Made by a program: the position numbers and the translations under genes. A DNA stretch of 64,000 nucleotides from assembly GCF_900114995.1 (NCBI RefSeq), contig NZ_FOUX01000002.1, forward strand, positions 868,001-932,000, given 5' to 3'. The notes under the pieces are model-generated. The model did no database searches and was not told the DNA's origin. It saw only the letters and a program-made list of their open reading frames with translations. The number at the start of each line of letters is the position of its first letter. Position 1 is the first letter of the stretch. Below are positions 18,912 through 26,412 of the stretch, piece by piece. The stretch comes from Chitinophaga sp. YR627 (GTDB lineage: Bacteria; Bacteroidota; Bacteroidia; Chitinophagales; Chitinophagaceae).

Positions 18912-19159
18912 CTGGATCGCGGAGGTTGAGAAGAGGCCTTATCCAAATGCTCACAGGCGCGTCCAAAAACAACCCCCATTTGAAATACATGATGAACTGA
19001 AGCCTCACTAAAATCTACAAGCGCACGCACTACTTCATCGTACATAAACCCCGCTATCTCAAAGTCTGTTTTATACACTTTATTATATGTTTCAATAGTC
19101 TTCCTCAGCAGATCTTCATAATTGGTGATGATCTGCAGTCTTTTTTTATTTGACTCCAT
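18902..19159 (-). CDS. Small hypothetical protein
   Basis: About 85 residues from ATG at 19159 (MESNKKRLQ). Largely helical, with ETYNKVYKTDFEIAGF and VVFGRACEHLDKA; no known motif. It lies 63 bases after the Imm11-like gene on the same strand and runs into the next small ORF, so these three probably form a small operon. Function unknown. Confidence 0.45.
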   Translation of the reverse strand: MESNKKRLQIITNYEDLLRKTIETYNKVYKTDFEIAGFMYDEVVRALVDFSEASVHHVFQMGVVFGRACEHLDKASSQPPRSSWE

Positions 19160-19222
19160 TTGCCAAAACAAGTTTGTTTTCTTATACTGATTATAGAAAC
19201 GCTTAAATAGACGCGCAGGCGG

Positions 19223-19942
19223 TTATGCACTGCAACTTGTGATAATCTGCATATCCCTGAACAGCTCAAATGATACGCCGGCCAAACCTTCCTGCTCGGC
19301 GCGGTCCTTTATGCGCTCACTTACGATAATGTCATCGGTGGTAGACCACAGGAAATCCCAGGACTTATCATAGATCCAAACCAGGGGTTCCAGCATGCCA
19401 TCAGGAAATTCAACCTGCATCTCCCGGGCTATACGCACGTATTCGTCGTACGACGGGATCTCCCCTTCAGCAAAGCATTTATAGGGCTTGTGTGTTTCCC
19501 CGAAAGGAGCTACGACGAAGGTAACACGGCTGTAATCCAGATTTTGAAAATGGTAATCAGGTATGTGCAGCAAAAAATAAACCCGGTTCTCATCCCCCGT
19601 GTTATAATAGTTGGACATAAGCATAGGATACAACCGGTGCGCTGGCCCCTCAAACTCATTCAGCAGACTTTTAAAACGATGTGAAATAATGACCTTGTTA
19701 GCCCAGGGTGGTGGAACCATATCCAACCCAATATCATGTTTCCATGCATGTGTATCTGCATATAACGCGGTTGACGTCAGGTCCTGATAGGCGATCATCT
19801 TCATTCGGATAATCTGAGGATTTTCCCAGAAGAAATGTTGCGTAATGTGTTCCTTTAAATGCAGCTGGCGTTCCTCCGACTTTGGAAGCATGGCTATCCA
19901 TTTAGTGTAGCTCCTGTCCTGGGTGATGGTATAGAAATTCAT
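19223..19942 (-). CDS. Imm11/DUF1629-like protein (putative immunity protein)
   Basis: About 239 residues. The longer frame opens with TTG at 19963; the ATG at 19942 (MNFYTITQDRSY) is the better start. The C-terminal block DIIVSERIKDRAEQEGLAGV resembles the conserved end of Imm11 (DUF1629) immunity proteins, where a variable N-terminal part precedes 'I(V)SER-K-LxxxGLxG-F'. Imm11 proteins neutralise toxin tips of polymorphic toxins. No toxin gene is adjacent in this window, so the partner is unknown. The family call is from the motif only. Confidence 0.5.
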   Translation of the reverse strand: MNFYTITQDRSYTKWIAMLPKSEERQLHLKEHITQHFFWENPQIIRMKMIAYQDLTSTALYADTHAWKHDIGLDMVPPPWANKVIISHRFKSLLNEFEGPAHRLYPMLMSNYYNTGDENRVYFLLHIPDYHFQNLDYSRVTFVVAPFGETHKPYKCFAEGEIPSYDEYVRIAREMQVEFPDGMLEPLVWIYDKSWDFLWSTTDDIIVSERIKDRAEQEGLAGVSFELFRDMQIITSCSA

Positions 19943-20034
19943 AGGTTTTTTAAAGATAAACAAAGTGCCGGAACTATATCTGACCGCGAAAAAAAAGAAG
20001 TACCAGTCTGGAAGTGAATTGCAGTGAAAATAAA

Positions 20035-20069
20035 AAGGTACACCCGACCAGAAAAGTCAGATGTACCTT
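20035..20069 (-). terminator. Rho-independent terminator after DUF4249 gene
   Basis: Read on the minus strand, AAGGTACA and TGTACCTT form the outer stem, with an inner 5-bp stem CTGAC/GTCGG, followed by TTTATTTTC. It lies about 180 bases after the DUF4249 stop. A nearby palindrome with GAGCTCAATGAGCTC at 20224-20238 is also visible. Confidence 0.55.
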
Positions 20070-20250
20070 AAGTGTGGAGAAGACGTTACTCTTATCCGAA
20101 CAGTTTTTAAAAAATCTTTAAAAAAAATAAGCTGAATTACACCTTGATTCTCAAGCGTAGTCCCATGCCCACGGCTCACAATAATATTCACATCAGCAAT
20201 AATTTAATCATTGTTTTAGTGAATGAGCTCAATGAGCTCACCAAACCTGG

Positions 20251-21072
20251 TTATTTGATGGTATAGCTTTTGGTAGCTACTTCTGCCAGCCTGAAATACC
20301 CCAAAGCGTAATTTTTGCTATTGGTCTGATTGACAATATTTCCGCGAACGGCACTTGGTATGGTAGGGAAAGGATTGCCGTCATTGCCGGAGGCCACTAT
20401 CAATTTGAACATATAATTGTAATAGTCTTTTGAGATTCCATACAATTTGATGTCTACCAAGTCACCGGCTTTTAATTTTTCATGTGAATAGGACTCCTGC
20501 ATTAAATTACCGTTGGCATGTTCATCGTCCTCAACCTCAAGCTCAGGGAACACTGAATAGGGCTGAGTAATGCTATTCAGGTAAGAATTCATCTGACTGG
20601 CATCGTCCCGATAGTAAAATGTTATCTCCATTTCATCACCGGCCTCGCCTCCCTTGTTGTTCTGATCAATGTTATGCTCAATTTTAGGAACCGGGGTAAA
20701 GGTTTCTGAGGCGGTGTAAGTCTCTCCGTGCAAAATGATCTTTAAATTATAGGTCTGGCCGATAACAGGAAGGAAATTGTTGCAAATGTATTGCCCTGTT
20801 CCGGGCGTTTCTACAAAGTTAAAAACCGAATTTGTCGCGTTGGTTACTGTAATCACAGCTCCGGAAACGCTCGGGAATTCGGAACTGTAATAACCCGTTG
20901 TTGTTGACAACACGATCTTTTGCTCATTACCGGCTGTATTCTTCACCCAGTCAATAGAGGCATCTACAACGAGCCTTGGGGCCGCTGTGGTAAGATCCGC
21001 AGTAATAACCTTCTCGCATCCTGTTACAAGCAGTGCCACAAATGGTATGAGCATTATTTTAAGTAGTTTCAT
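20251..21072 (-). CDS. DUF4249 outer-membrane-associated lipoprotein
   Basis: 273 residues with a lipoprotein signal (MKLLKIMLIPFVALLVTGC; lipobox LVTGC at residues 15-19). The body matches DUF4249 proteins: PRLVVDASIDW near the start, a TYTASETFTPVP block, then a region of short beta strands. The gene follows the TonB receptor by 33 bases on the same strand. DUF4249 genes are commonly found directly behind TonB receptors of this type, which suggests an accessory lipoprotein of that receptor. The ligand is unknown. Confidence 0.85.
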   Translation of the reverse strand: MKLLKIMLIPFVALLVTGCEKVITADLTTAAPRLVVDASIDWVKNTAGNEQKIVLSTTTGYYSSEFPSVSGAVITVTNATNSVFNFVETPGTGQYICNNFLPVIGQTYNLKIILHGETYTASETFTPVPKIEHNIDQNNKGGEAGDEMEITFYYRDDASQMNSYLNSITQPYSVFPELEVEDDEHANGNLMQESYSHEKLKAGDLVDIKLYGISKDYYNYMFKLIVASGNDGNPFPTIPSAVRGNIVNQTNSKNYALGYFRLAEVATKSYTIK

Positions 21073-21105
21073 TTTGTGTCTTTTTTTAAAGTAGGAAAGT
21101 TGTTT

Positions 21106-23481
21106 TTAAAATTTCACGTTGTAGGCTACGCTTGGAACAATGCCGAAAATGGATATTCTCCTTGTCTCGTTTCTTCCAGTTTCTTCTTTCTGTCTGAAAG
21201 AATACGATGCTGCATTGTTCCTGTTATAAAGATTGTAGATGCTGAAATTCCACTCTCCCTGCCATCCTTTTTTCTTGTTGGGTTTAGGTGTGTAGGTCGT
21301 AGATACGTCTAAGCGGTGATACGCAGATAAAGAATTCTCATTTCTTGCTCCGTAATTCGCAACAGTGACACCCTGGTATAGATATTTTCCATTAGGAAAT
21401 GTCGCTGCTTTTCCGGTTTGAAAAGTGAGAATAGCGCCAAAAGACCATTTTGGGCTTACCGAATAAGCGCCGGTAACAGATAGATTATGCAATTTGTCGT
21501 AATTCGCTCTGTACCATTCTCCATTGTTTATACCCGGCTCATCTGCATTTCTGCCCGGTGTTCTTTGTTGCGCTTTAGAAAGTGTATAAGAAACCCAGCC
21601 GGTCAGTTTACCTGTATTTTTCTTCAACATCAGTTCCAGGCCATACGCCCTTGCTTCACCGTTCAAAAGCACTCTTTCTATAGCATCAATACCCAACAGG
21701 TCTGCACCGTCTATATAATCCGCCTTGTTTTTTATTTTCTTATAGAATGTTTCAGTTTCCAGAGAATACTTGCCGTCTTTGAAATTGTGGAAGTATCCCA
21801 GCGCTACCTGATCTAAGATCTCTGGTTGAAGGTATTTGTCAGAAGGGGCCCATATATCAAGCGGAGTTGCAGATGCAGTATTGGAAATTAAATGAACATA
21901 TTGGCTCATTCTATTGTAGCTGGCCTTGATAGCATTATCGTTGTTCAGCGAATAAGCAAGAGCGACCCTTGGTTCCAGGTTGCCAAAGCTGGCTATTTTT
22001 TGATTTTTTTTATAGTTGACCGTTCCTGTCGGCTCAGCCTCTTCATAAATATGAAACGCCTTATTATAAATGACCGGCTGGTCATTGGCATAGGTATAGA
22101 CTTCCTGCGCGCCTACTCTTTGAAAGTTGCTGTAGCGGAGTCCATAATTGACGGATAATTTATTAGAGAGACGTTGGTCAGCACTGATATAGGCTGCATT
22201 TTCATACGCATATTTTTTGGCCAATTGGTCCGGATTGATTGCTGAAGCCGCTCCATAAGGCTTGATCGTTCCGGGATTGAAATTGTAATAAATTGAATTA
22301 ATGCCATAATTTAAAGTGAGGTTATTAGAAACATAATGTTTGAAATCATATTTAAAATTGTAATTTTTTACCTCTGCTTTCCAATCCATACCGATGGTCT
22401 TGATCTTGATCTGGTAGTCATAATCACTGTAAATGACAGATGCATTAGAAAATATCTTGTTGGAGAATATATGGTTCCATCTTAGATTGAAAAGCTTGTT
22501 GCCATAGGTGTTGATGAAACTGTTATTAAAATTCAGGTTGTCGTTGCCAAAGTATCCTGAAACAAATACATTGTTCTTATCATTGAATTTGTAATTAAAC
22601 TTGGTGTTCAGGTCGTAGAAATAAGCTGAATTAGGTTCATTTACCATTTTCAAAAAAAGATGTGCATAAGATCCTCTCCCCGCAACCACAAAAGAACTTT
22701 TATCCTTAACGATAGGACCTTCAACAAGCAATCGGCTTGAGACTAATCCGATACCTGCGTTTACATGATACGCCTTGTTGTTCCCCTCTTTTTGATAAAT
22801 ATCCAGTACAGATGATATACGTCCGCCGAAATTAGCAGGGATACCTCCCTTATAAAGTTTCAGGTCTTTGATCACATCAGCATTGAAGACAGAAAAGAAC
22901 CCGAATAAATGCGAGGTATTATATACAACTGCTTCATCAAGCAATACCAGGTTTCCATCCACAGATCCACCTCTTACGTTAAATCCTGTCGCACCTTCCT
23001 GTGCATTAGTAACTCCGGGAAGCTGTAAGATCGACTTAAGAATATCTACCTCACCCAAAACTGCAGGCATCTTTTTGATCGTGGCGATAGATAGCTTATT
23101 GGTACTCATTTCAGGTTTGCGAATGTTAGCTTGCGGCGTATTATTCTTAATTATAACTTCATCCAGGGTTTTGCTGTTTTCCGTCATCCCAAAGTTCCGT
23201 TTTGTATTTTCGGTGAGTGTGATACTTTCTTCCAGTTGATCATAACCCACGTAGGTTAGGATAATGGTATAGGTTCCTTTCGGCAATGTTGTGGAATAAA
23301 ATCCGTAGGAATTGGTCATCAACCCTACTTTCGCTTCCGGAATATATATGCTTACGCCAATGAGTGTTTCGGTATTGGACTTGTTCGAGATCGTGCCGCT
23401 AAGCGTAACTTTTTCCTGCGAATAGGCATAGGATACCGACGCAAAAAAGAGTATCAGCACAGATAGGATTCTGTTTTTCAT
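21106..23481 (-). CDS. TonB-dependent receptor with N-terminal carboxypeptidase-regulatory-like domain
   Basis: 791 residues with a signal peptide (MKNRILSVLILFFASVSYAYS). Residues about 25-105 form a CarboxypepD_reg-like domain (VTLSGTISNKSNTETLIGVS, YGFYSTTLPKGTYTI). Residues about 120-235 form the plug (DILKSILQLPGVTNAQEGAT, FNVRGGSVDGN). The rest is a long beta-barrel ending in VAYNVKF with the usual aromatic C-terminal residue. It imports an unknown ligand across the outer membrane using TonB energy. It is not a SusC type, because no SusD follows; the partner is the DUF4249 lipoprotein. A histidine kinase/LytTR pair lies divergently upstream. Confidence 0.9.
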   Translation of the reverse strand: MKNRILSVLILFFASVSYAYSQEKVTLSGTISNKSNTETLIGVSIYIPEAKVGLMTNSYGFYSTTLPKGTYTIILTYVGYDQLEESITLTENTKRNFGMTENSKTLDEVIIKNNTPQANIRKPEMSTNKLSIATIKKMPAVLGEVDILKSILQLPGVTNAQEGATGFNVRGGSVDGNLVLLDEAVVYNTSHLFGFFSVFNADVIKDLKLYKGGIPANFGGRISSVLDIYQKEGNNKAYHVNAGIGLVSSRLLVEGPIVKDKSSFVVAGRGSYAHLFLKMVNEPNSAYFYDLNTKFNYKFNDKNNVFVSGYFGNDNLNFNNSFINTYGNKLFNLRWNHIFSNKIFSNASVIYSDYDYQIKIKTIGMDWKAEVKNYNFKYDFKHYVSNNLTLNYGINSIYYNFNPGTIKPYGAASAINPDQLAKKYAYENAAYISADQRLSNKLSVNYGLRYSNFQRVGAQEVYTYANDQPVIYNKAFHIYEEAEPTGTVNYKKNQKIASFGNLEPRVALAYSLNNDNAIKASYNRMSQYVHLISNTASATPLDIWAPSDKYLQPEILDQVALGYFHNFKDGKYSLETETFYKKIKNKADYIDGADLLGIDAIERVLLNGEARAYGLELMLKKNTGKLTGWVSYTLSKAQQRTPGRNADEPGINNGEWYRANYDKLHNLSVTGAYSVSPKWSFGAILTFQTGKAATFPNGKYLYQGVTVANYGARNENSLSAYHRLDVSTTYTPKPNKKKGWQGEWNFSIYNLYNRNNAASYSFRQKEETGRNETRRISIFGIVPSVAYNVKF

Positions 23482-23916
23482 TTATAAAATTTTGAGTTAA
23501 ATGCTATAATTTTCGGCTAAACTATATTTTTACAGAACCCGCGATTTTTATATATACGAAACATGCCGCTTTATATATCAAAGCAGCTCTTACATATAGA
23601 AAAATAAATGCGCAGTGAGATCTCAGTAACAGTTGCGTTACAGTAAGCATACTTTTTATATTCAAATATCGCCAGTAGCTCTGCCAGCTTTTGCAGTCCG
23701 GTAAAACTGTCTGGCCAGGTAAAGCTTTCCGCTTAATCGCAGAAGTCTCTTTCTGTCAACGCCGTCCCTATAAGCGGCTGATCGACGGTACGTAATTGAA
23801 CGTCAGAGAATGGATATTGCCTTTAAATCTTATTTTGGTATATAATTACAGGGCTTTTGTATAGTATATGCTATTTAATTCCGGAGGATCGTTTGATTTG
23901 CCTGAGATTTAAATTT
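23482..23916. other. Intergenic region between divergent TonB-receptor and kinase genes
   Basis: No gene or stable RNA is recognisable here. The part next to the receptor gene is AT-rich with several TATATA tracts. I found no complete TTG-N19/20-TAnnTTTG match on either strand. Both divergent promoters must lie here, so this is the likely binding region for the LytTR regulator if it controls the receptor. Confidence 0.4.
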
Positions 23917-24969
23917 ATGAGTAAACCTTTACACGAAAAAACTATGGATGCTAATTGGATGCTTCAGTTGATCATTTCAGAAAAATACCGTTTTCTGCGG
24001 CATATCTTACTGATCATCTTTTGTATTGTTGTTTTATATTATAGTCCAGCGGACTATGTAGAGCCTTTTGAGACCTATAACCGACTGGTTATTTTTTTTC
24101 AGATAATTCTGATAGCCTACAGTAACATGTATTTTTTTGTTCCCGGATTTTTGCTCAGGAACAAATACCTGAGTTATGGTCTTTTTGTGATTTCAGGCAT
24201 GGTCATTTCGTATTACGTTCACGAAGTTTTTGCTAATTCCTTTAAACATGATCTATTGCCTAATGAGGACGACAACATTAACTTTTTTACTTTTTCTTTT
24301 ATGACTATGGTGCTTATCATAGCATCGGCAGCAATTAAGTTATTTCAGCGGTGGATATCTGATGCGCGACTGATCCATGACCTGGCATTGGCTAATACAA
24401 ATAGTGAACTGGAACAGCTCAAGAATCAGATCAATCCGCATTTCCTTTTTAATATGCTCAACAATGCCAACGTATTAATTGAGGATGATCCGCAAAAAGC
24501 TTCACAGGTATTGGTGAAACTAAGTGATCTGCTTCGTTATCAGCTTTATGACAGCTCAAGAGATAAAGTGCTGTTAACTTCAGAGATCCATTTTTTAGAA
24601 GATTTTCTGAACCTGGAGAAGGTCAGAAGGGATAATTTCAGTTTTTTAATATCCAAAGAAGGCGAATTGAGCGGTGTGCAGGTGCCTCCTTTATTATTTA
24701 TATCATTTGTCGAAAATGCCGTAAAGCATAATAATGACTCGGCGAAGTTATCCTATCTTAATTTGCATTTTGATGTGGGCCACAATGAGCTTTTTTTTAA
24801 ATGCGTAAACTCGAAACCTGCGGTGAAAGCTGTTAATAAGTCCGGAGGATTAGGCCTGGCAAATATCAAAAGAAGACTGGAATTACTGTTCCCGTCCTCA
24901 CATACTTTGAAAATAGAAGACAATCAGGAAACCTACTGCGTTACCTTACTTTTAAATTTAAAAAAATGA
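23917..24969 (+). CDS. LytS-type sensor histidine kinase
   Basis: About 350 residues from ATG at 23917 (MSKPLHEKTMDANW); the frame is open upstream to a TTG but that part reads poorly. Four hydrophobic segments in the first 150 residues form the membrane domain. A short linker is followed by the His_kinase motif LEQLKNQINPHFLFNMLNN with the phospho-acceptor His, then an ATPase region with FVENAVKHN and GGLGLANIKRRLELLF. It overlaps the response regulator gene by ATGA. In Bacteroidota such pairs commonly control nearby transport genes; here the divergent TonB receptor operon is the natural target. That target is inference. Confidence 0.88.
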   Translation: MSKPLHEKTMDANWMLQLIISEKYRFLRHILLIIFCIVVLYYSPADYVEPFETYNRLVIFFQIILIAYSNMYFFVPGFLLRNKYLSYGLFVISGMVISYYVHEVFANSFKHDLLPNEDDNINFFTFSFMTMVLIIASAAIKLFQRWISDARLIHDLALANTNSELEQLKNQINPHFLFNMLNNANVLIEDDPQKASQVLVKLSDLLRYQLYDSSRDKVLLTSEIHFLEDFLNLEKVRRDNFSFLISKEGELSGVQVPPLLFISFVENAVKHNNDSAKLSYLNLHFDVGHNELFFKCVNSKPAVKAVNKSGGLGLANIKRRLELLFPSSHTLKIEDNQETYCVTLLLNLKK

Positions 24970-25688
24970 ACTGTATAATCGTAGATGATGAGCCATTAGG
25001 AAGACAAGCGATCCAAAAACTGGTTCTCCAGACAGAAAATCTGGAAGCGATAGGATCATTTAACGGAGCAGAAGCTACTAAAGCTTTCCTGGAAAAAAAT
25101 GCTGTAGATCTGATATTTCTTGATATTCAAATGCCGGGAGTGAATGGTATCGAATTTGCCAGAACCATCCCAAAAACTACCTTAGTGGTGTTTACCACAG
25201 CTTTTCACGAATTTGCTTCCGAAAGTTATGACGTGGACGCTATTGATTATTTGATCAAACCTGTAAAACTGGAGCGCTTCCAAAAAGCAGTTGAAAAAGC
25301 ACAGACGTATTGTAAATTATTCCATACTGATCATGCCAACAGCAATATAGAAAACATAACCACTGACTATTTTTTTGTAAAATCAGAACGAAGAATATTC
25401 AAAGTTCATTTCAGCGATATACTCTATATTGAAGGCTTAAAAGATTACGTGATCATTTATTTAGCCAATCAAAAAGTGATCACCCTGATGAATATTAAAA
25501 CTATACATGATCTGCTTCCAAAAAGTTTTTTTGTCAGGGTCAGTAAATCTTACATCATCAATGTAAACAACATAGATTCTGTCGATAACAATACGGTATA
25601 CATAGGGAAAAACGAAATACCGATCGGCAATATTTACAGGGATCACTTCTTTAATGAATTTGTAACAAGGAAAATTTTAGGTAAGTGA
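24966..25688 (+). CDS. LytTR-family response regulator
   Basis: 240 residues. The receiver domain (residues 1-120) has the acidic pair in MNCIIVDDEPLG and the phospho-acceptor in LIFLDIQMPG, plus TTAFHEFASESYDVDAIDYL and the conserved Lys in LIKPVKL. Residues about 140-240 are a LytTR DNA-binding domain (FFVKSERRIFKVHF, ILYIEGLKDYVIIY, FVRVSKSYIIN). The start overlaps the kinase stop codon. It binds promoter DNA as a dimer to direct repeats in known cases; no site was identified here. Confidence 0.92.
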   Translation: MNCIIVDDEPLGRQAIQKLVLQTENLEAIGSFNGAEATKAFLEKNAVDLIFLDIQMPGVNGIEFARTIPKTTLVVFTTAFHEFASESYDVDAIDYLIKPVKLERFQKAVEKAQTYCKLFHTDHANSNIENITTDYFFVKSERRIFKVHFSDILYIEGLKDYVIIYLANQKVITLMNIKTIHDLLPKSFFVRVSKSYIINVNNIDSVDNNTVYIGKNEIPIGNIYRDHFFNEFVTRKILGK

Positions 25689-25765
25689 TAAATTTAAAAA
25701 AAGAGCACGTAAATTCCTCCAGACCTTTAAACGGATTGAGGAGGTCCTTTTGAGGCTGTCCCAAT

Positions 25766-26205
25766 CTGCGGTATATACAGTGATTAATCAATGCCGCTTC
25801 AATCGTGCTTTCTGTTTGGCGGACATCAGATGGAAGGTTCAGGAACTCGAAAATATAAGGATCTTTAATAAACTGGTGAGGCTGTGCCGGCGTGGATGCC
25901 GGAGCCAGCGTACGGTTTAAGTATTGAGATTGGATATTTCTTTGCAGCGTACGCGTATCCCACTGGTTATCAATGCTCAATTGCATGTATTGTTGCTGAT
26001 GGCCGTCGTTCTCCACGCGACTTATGATCCGGTAGTGTGTCCAGCTCAATTCGGTACGCACTGCGTTCCAAATTGGAAAGGAGCGATAATAAGCCCGCAT
26101 ATTGTTCAAGTTTCTTTCATCAAACCCTTTTCCAATTCCAGGCTTAATTGCCTGGCAAGGTTTTTAAGAGATGCCTTTCCGTATTCCGACCCAGCACAGT
26201 TATCA
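25766..26205 (-). pseudogene. Decayed DUF1016/YhcG-family (PDDEXK nuclease) gene
   Basis: The minus strand encodes the middle of a DUF1016 protein in two frames. In one frame is EYGKASLKNLARQLSLELEKG; after a one-base shift near 26120 comes GFDERNLNNMRAYYRSFPIW, then WDTRTLQRNIQSQYLNR and LPSDVRQTESTIEAALINH. These are hallmark blocks of the family N-terminal domain. The reading then departs from the family after LINH (about 25785), so the C-terminal nuclease half is missing, as is the N-terminus. The break is close to a GAGGCTGTCCC motif (25752-25762) that resembles an insertion-sequence end. The gene is a remnant. Confidence 0.7.
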
Positions 26206-26297
26206 GGAAATTATCAGGAATTGTAGAATTTGGGCGCAGCTGCAACTAGCTTTCTCCTGAATTATGGCATTCCGGATGCTGGTCTTCATCAAAAATA

Positions 26298-26364
26298 AAA
26301 ACGGGAACAATACATTTAACTGTACTATTCCCGGTTTGTGGAGAAGGGCGGGGAATTGTCGAAC
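26298..26364 (-). repeat. Degenerate copy of ssrA 3' end and terminator (putative distal attachment site)
   Basis: Read on the minus strand: GTTCGA, CAA, TTCCCC, GCCCTTCTCCAC, AAAC, then a hairpin of 13-bp stem at 26302-26333 and a T-rich tract. Compared with the true ssrA end at 40484-40546, the hairpin differs by a single base (position 26318, A for G on the plus strand), while the T-arm part has a 3-base insertion and a few substitutions. It also serves as a terminator downstream of the broken helicase gene. Confidence 0.65.
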
Positions 26365-26412
26365 TTTTTAGGGGATTTTAAAAGGCTAAGTACTGCTTTA
26401 AATGGTTGATTA

